Shown: piece by piece, positions 21,481 to 21,844 of the stretch
Layout: the number at the start of each line of letters is the position of its first letter
Numbering within the stretch: the stretch's first letter is position 1
Assembly (NCBI GenBank): GCA_002751075.1
Contig: NAOQ01000133.1
Location: 110,996-132,839, forward strand
Source: Ichthyophonus hoferi
Lineage: Eukaryota; Opisthokonta; Ichthyosporea; Ichthyophonida; Ichthyophonidae
Length of the DNA: 21,844 nt
Direction: 5' to 3'
Made by a program: the position numbers and the translations under genes
Notes under the pieces: generated by a model
What the model was told of the DNA's origin: nothing
What the model saw: the letters and a program-made list of their open reading frames with translations, nothing else
The model's database searches: none

Positions 21481-21844
21481 ACTCATACATAATATTTATA
21501 ATTAGTGTTAATTAATTTAAGAATAGGTTCATAACAGCTGCTGGGGAAAGTAGAAAAATCTAGCATGTCAGCATTAATAATCGCGCCTGTATTATGACGA
21601 AATGACGCAATCAATACTAAAGCTCATTACATTTCGAGTTATAATTCTACTAAACGCAAAGTGATCCAGGGTTTGGCCGGTAACTCGAGTCTTAAAACTT
21701 CAACCATGCATTTTTTCAAAAATAGGCATGCCTTTAGATGATTTCGCCAATGCACGCATGTATCCCACGTCAACCCAAGGCTAACATTTGCGCCTTTAAA
21801 CCAACCTTTAAACAATTACGAAATAATCCCACTAGTTATGTGTT
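21481..21844. other. Right edge, no gene identified
   Basis: Slightly less AT-rich than the preceding region but with no recognisable coding sequence or RNA gene. It could be upstream sequence of a gene beyond the window. Confidence 0.3.

Noticed and set aside
1-21844. CRISPR arrays, bacterial operons or riboswitches.
   Set aside because: The window is eukaryotic nuclear DNA with spliced genes. The only short regularly repeated array (18735-18900) has no spacers.

Overview
The window is AT-rich nuclear DNA from a eukaryote. It holds two complete genes with many spliceosomal introns, one tRNA gene, and a gene-poor right-hand third made of decayed sequence and repeats. One gene is a histidinol-phosphate aminotransferase of the fungal HIS5 type. 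Animals lack this pathway, so an early-diverging fungus or another histidine-making protist near the opisthokonts fits best. Introns of about 200-1000 bp and a probable minor-spliceosome (U12) intron argue against a typical yeast or filamentous ascomycete. The lineage is an inference; no species is named.

Layout. 1-1240: exon-like blocks whose strand and product are uncertain. 1237-1309: an intronless tRNA-Phe(GAA). 1310-2362: gene-poor, ending in the HIS5 3' region. 2363-7916, minus strand: HIS5, 10 exons and 9 introns, 359 residues, full length with all expected PLP-site motifs. 7917-8982: a 1066-bp spacer between two divergent start codons, so a shared promoter region. 8983-15176, plus strand: WDR61/SKI8, 11 exons and 10 introns, 297 residues. 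For both genes the exon lengths sum to a whole number of codons and every join restores the conserved protein, which is strong internal support.

15177-21844 has no intact gene that I recognise. It contains two stretches of decayed coding sequence (about 15908-16330 and 19488-20320). Between them lies a diverged direct repeat (about 18267-19006 and 19063-19449). The left copy carries a 162-bp MITE with long inverted repeats and TA target duplications, and also a 23-bp minisatellite; the right copy has neither.

The most notable point is intron 6 of WDR61. It starts ATATC, ends AC, and has TTCCTTAAC ten bases before its 3' end, as expected of a U12-type AT-AC intron. HIS5 (histidine synthesis) and WDR61 (mRNA decay and transcription elongation) have no known functional link beyond sharing this spacer.
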